Below the pieces are notes generated by a model. That model did not search any database, was not told where the DNA came from, and saw only the letters and a program-made list of their open reading frames with translations. Positions 6,165 to 9,450 of a stretch of 9,450 bases of DNA are shown piece by piece. Origin of the DNA: Promethearchaeota archaeon (lineage in GTDB: Archaea > Asgardarchaeota > Lokiarchaeia > Sigynarchaeales > SOKP01). The stretch's first letter is position 1. The number at the start of each line of letters is the position of its first letter. A program made the position numbers and the translations under genes. The DNA lies in contig JAEOTL010000021.1 in NCBI GenBank assembly GCA_016839845.1, positions 1 to 9,450 of the forward strand, read 5' to 3'.

Positions 6165-9100
6165 ATGCCCTTAGATAAATCTATAAAAAAGGCTTTAGTA
6201 TTAGGATCTGGAGGAATCCGTATTGGTCAAGCTGGAGAATTTGATTATTCAGGAAGTCAAGTCTTAAAAGCCCTTAAAGAAGAGGGAATTATAACTATTT
6301 TAATTAACCCAAATATAGCCACGATTCAGACTGATCCAGAATTGTCTGATCGAGTTTATTTATTACCCATAAACGTCAAATATGTGGAGGAAGTCATTAA
6401 GAAAGAGAACCCTGATGGAATTCTATTAACATTTGGAGGCCAAACTGCTCTGAATGTTGGAGTTGAGCTCCATGAACAAGGATTATTAAAAAAATATAAT
6501 ATTCGCGTATTAGGAACACCAATCGAAGCTATTGAAGCAACCGAAGACAGAGATCTATTTATTAAGGCTATGGAAAAATCTAATGTTAATGTGTGCAAAA
6601 GTAAAGCAGTGAATTCTTATAGTGATGCACTTAAGGCTGTTAAGGAAATTGGTTTTCCCTGTATGATCAGAGTAGCATATACTTTAGGCGGAAGAGGTTC
6701 TGGTATTGTTAACAGTTTAAAAGATTTTGAAAGAATGGCTAAAAAAGGGTTAGCTCAATCAAGAATCCACCAAATATTAATTGAAGAGAGTATATGGGGT
6801 TGGAAAGAAATCGAATATGAAGTTGTTAGAGACTCTGCAGATAACTGTTTTATTAACTGTAATATGGAAAATTTCGATCCAGTTGGACTTCATACAGGAG
6901 AATCACTTGTTGTTAGTCCTAGTCAAACTCTTACAAATGAGGAATATCAAATGCTCCGTTCTGCTTCAATTAGGGTTATACGAAACCTTGGTATTATCGG
7001 AGAATGTAATATTCAATATGGTTTAGATCCTTTTTCTAAAGAGTTCCGTGCTATTGAAGTCAATGCTCGACTTTCAAGATCATCTGCACTTGCATCCAAA
7101 GCAACAGGATATCCGTTAGCCTATATAGCAGCAAAACTTGCGATAGGGTATACATTGCCAGAATTAAAAAATAAAATTACAGGGATTACTACGGCATGTT
7201 TTGAACCTGCGCTGGATTATTTAGTACTTAAAATTCCTCGATGGGATCTAACAAAATTTCAAAAAGTTGATAGAAGACTTGGATCTCAAATGAAATCTGT
7301 TGGGGAAATAATGGCGATAGGCAGAACATTTGAAGAGGTACTTCAGAAAGGTCTTAGAATGCTTGATATTGGCATGAAAGGATTAGTAGCTAATGATTTA
7401 GATCCAATAGAGGATATAAATGAATTGAAATATGCCTTAAGAAACCCTACAGATCTAAGAGTGTTTAGGATCAATGAGGCAATAAAAAAAGGCATCGAAA
7501 TTGACGAGATTTATCTCTTATCGAGAGTGGATAAATGGTTTCTATATAAAATGAAAAATATAATTGATCTTGAACATAAACTTCAAGATTTTAATCTATT
7601 AGAAACATCAGATGTTGAAAAAACATATTGGTTAGAACGGGCTAAAAGATATGGTTTTTCTGATGGACAGATTGCCAAAATTATGGGTGTGGATACAATT
7701 TTCATTAGGCAGATGAGAAGAAAGTTAGATATTCATCCATTCGTTAAAAGAATTGACACATTAGCAGCTGAATGGCCAGCTATTACAAATTATCTCTATC
7801 TTACTTACAATGCTTCTGAGCACGATATTGATTTTGAGAAAGAAAATAATTCAAATCTTAGAAAGGTAATAGTTTTAGGTTCAGGTACTTATCGTATTGG
7901 TGCTTCAGTAGAGTTTGATTGGGGATCAGTTAATTGCTTATGGGGGTTAAAAAAACTAGGCATTGACCAAGCAATCATGATTAATTACAATCCAGAGACT
8001 GTCTCAACGGACTATGACGTTAGTGATAAGCTCTATTTCGATGAGATCTCTGGAGAAAGAGTCCTTGATATATGTGAACTTGAAAAAGCAATTGGTATCG
8101 TAGTATCTGCGGGAGGACAGATAGCCAATAACTTAGCAACTAAAATCACCAAATATTCTGAATTCTTTAGAAAGACGAATTTAAAAATACTGGGAACTCA
8201 TGGTTCTCGGATAGATATGGCAGAAGATAGAAGTAAGTTTAGTGCTTTACTAGATCAACTCGAGATAAGGCAACCAGAGTGGAACGTATTGACGAATAAA
8301 GAAGAAGCTTTAAAATTTGCTAAAAAAGTAGGTTACCCTGTTTTAGTTAGACCTTCTTATGTATTAAGTGGAGCTGCTATGAGAGTTTCTTATGATGAAA
8401 AATCTCTTAAGGACACTCTTGATCTAGCAGCTTCAGTTTCAAGTGAATATCCTGTTGTTATCACTAAATTTTTTACGAATGCTAGAGAAATTGAGTGTGA
8501 TGGTATATCTGATGGAGAGAATGTATTAATTGGGGCTATTGTTGAGCACATAGAAAATGCTGGAATTCATAGTGGTGATGCAACCATGGCAATTCCTCCC
8601 CAAACAGTTGAGGAAGAGGTATTGGCGAAAATAGAGGAATATACTAAAAAGATCGCTTTAGCCCTTAAAATCCAAGGCCCATTTAATGTCCAATATTTAA
8701 TGAAAAATGGGGATATATTTGTAATCGAATGTAATCTACGCTCCAGTCGCAGTATGCCATATGTCTCAAAAACCAGGGGCATAAATTTAATGAGGTTAGC
8801 TGCCGAAGTAATAATGGGGAAAAAAATACCTAAAAAATTAATGAATTTAGATTATGGTAATTATGTCTCAATAAAAGCCCCTATGTTTTCCTTTGTTAGA
8901 CTAGATAAAGCCGATCCTGTTTTGGGTGTTGAGATGGCATCAACGGGTGAAATTGGAATAATAGGAGATGATTTTCAAGACGCTTTAATAAAAGCTTTAG
9001 AAGCTACAGAAATGAATATTCCCGTTGAAGGAGGGAATGTGTTAATATCTGTTGGAGGAGATGAGTTGAAGAAACAAATTATTCCTCTCGCAGTAAAATT

Positions 9101-9450
9101 AAGAGCTTTAGGTTTCACAATTTTTGCCACAGAAGATACAGCGTTAGCCTTAAAGAAGAACGGAGTCGAAGCAGTAAGATTGTATAAAATTCATGAATTT
9201 GGGAAAGAACCTAATATAATGGCGTGCCTACAAGAAGGTCATATAGATATGGTAATTAATATTCCAATGCCAACTACCATCGAAGAGAAATTTAAAACGA
9301 TTATGGAGGATGAGTATGAAATTCGAAGGATGGCTGTAGATTACAATATACCTGTGATTATAAATTTACAGCTTGCGGTGGCAGTTGTAGATGCTATTGA
9401 AAATGTACGGAAAAAAAAAGTAAAAATTAAATCTCTTAACGAATACCACA
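6165..9450 (+). CDS. carB: Carbamoyl-phosphate synthase, large subunit, CAD/CPSII-like (3' partial)
   Basis: Makes carbamoyl phosphate from bicarbonate, ammonia and two ATP, feeding pyrimidine and arginine synthesis. The frame is open for 1095 codons to the window edge; E. coli CarB has 1073, so only a short tail should be missing. Domain order is complete. The carboxyphosphate synthetase half (about 1-400) has GSGGIRIGQAGEFDYSG at 14-30, TLGGRGSG at 173-180, and ATP/metal ligands Q284, E298 and N300. Next come an oligomerisation linker (about 401-555) and the carbamate kinase half (about 566-945), with GSGTYRIGASVEFDW at 572-586, RPSYVLSGAAM at 729-739, and Q843, E855, N857. The C-terminal MGS-like allosteric domain spans about 955-1090. 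Many positions match animal CAD rather than E. coli: WKEIEYEVVRD (213-223), EVNARLSRSS (298-307), TNYLYLTY (541-548), IECN (854-857) and LGVEMASTGE (920-929). The frame is intact, and carB is probably co-transcribed and translationally coupled with carA. Confidence 0.97.
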   Translation, partial: MPLDKSIKKALVLGSGGIRIGQAGEFDYSGSQVLKALKEEGIITILINPNIATIQTDPELSDRVYLLPINVKYVEEVIKKENPDGILLTFGGQTALNVGVELHEQGLLKKYNIRVLGTPIEAIEATEDRDLFIKAMEKSNVNVCKSKAVNSYSDALKAVKEIGFPCMIRVAYTLGGRGSGIVNSLKDFERMAKKGLAQSRIHQILIEESIWGWKEIEYEVVRDSADNCFINCNMENFDPVGLHTGESLVVSPSQTLTNEEYQMLRSASIRVIRNLGIIGECNIQYGLDPFSKEFRAIEVNARLSRSSALASKATGYPLAYIAAKLAIGYTLPELKNKITGITTACFEPALDYLVLKIPRWDLTKFQKVDRRLGSQMKSVGEIMAIGRTFEEVLQKGLRMLDIGMKGLVANDLDPIEDINELKYALRNPTDLRVFRINEAIKKGIEIDEIYLLSRVDKWFLYKMKNIIDLEHKLQDFNLLETSDVEKTYWLERAKRYGFSDGQIAKIMGVDTIFIRQMRRKLDIHPFVKRIDTLAAEWPAITNYLYLTYNASEHDIDFEKENNSNLRKVIVLGSGTYRIGASVEFDWGSVNCLWGLKKLGIDQAIMINYNPETVSTDYDVSDKLYFDEISGERVLDICELEKAIGIVVSAGGQIANNLATKITKYSEFFRKTNLKILGTHGSRIDMAEDRSKFSALLDQLEIRQPEWNVLTNKEEALKFAKKVGYPVLVRPSYVLSGAAMRVSYDEKSLKDTLDLAASVSSEYPVVITKFFTNAREIECDGISDGENVLIGAIVEHIENAGIHSGDATMAIPPQTVEEEVLAKIEEYTKKIALALKIQGPFNVQYLMKNGDIFVIECNLRSSRSMPYVSKTRGINLMRLAAEVIMGKKIPKKLMNLDYGNYVSIKAPMFSFVRLDKADPVLGVEMASTGEIGIIGDDFQDALIKALEATEMNIPVEGGNVLISVGGDELKKQIIPLAVKLRALGFTIFATEDTALALKKNGVEAVRLYKIHEFGKEPNIMACLQEGHIDMVINIPMPTTIEEKFKTIMEDEYEIRRMAVDYNIPVIINLQLAVAVVDAIENVRKKKVKIKSLNEYH

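Overview
The window is about one third GC and densely coded. I read it as a chromosomal piece of an archaeon, possibly an Asgard (Lokiarchaeia-like) lineage. The reasons are AT-rich TATA-like boxes about 40-45 bases upstream of starts, few Shine-Dalgarno sequences, and a carbamoyl-phosphate synthetase (CPSase) whose residues follow the eukaryotic CAD/CPSII type more than the E. coli type. The lineage is an inference; no rRNA or other taxonomic marker gene is present. I see no tRNA, rRNA, CRISPR array, insertion sequence or prophage gene.

Left part (1-3646). A 5'-truncated Eis-like GNAT acetyltransferase runs rightward and ends at 1091. It converges on a leftward pair. The first gene of that pair encodes a soluble 4Fe-4S protein related to epoxyqueuosine reductase (QueG) and reductive dehalogenases (2426-3577). 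The second, 10 bases downstream, encodes a 12-helix major facilitator transporter (1123-2415). They are probably co-transcribed from a promoter near 3650. The start of the Fe-S gene is problematic: family-like coding sequence continues upstream of the only usable in-frame start codon, a GTG at 3577.

Middle (about 3650-5026). A divergent intergenic region carries a perfect 16-bp palindrome next to the leftward promoter. It is followed by a rightward gene for a 349-residue protein I do not recognise (3832-4881), then a 145-bp gap holding the likely carAB promoter, a 13-bp palindrome and the second copy of a 12-bp motif that also lies upstream of the unknown gene.

Right part (5027-9450). carA (glutaminase subunit) and carB (synthetase subunit, a few residues short at the window edge) form a tight two-gene operon with a 4-base gap. 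Together they make carbamoyl phosphate from glutamine, bicarbonate and ATP for pyrimidine and arginine synthesis. Both subunits look CAD-like but are encoded separately.

I found no clear multi-gene novel system. The items most worth a second look are the CAD-like split CPSase, the unrecognised protein upstream of it, the start of the Fe-S gene, and three short regulatory-looking DNA motifs.
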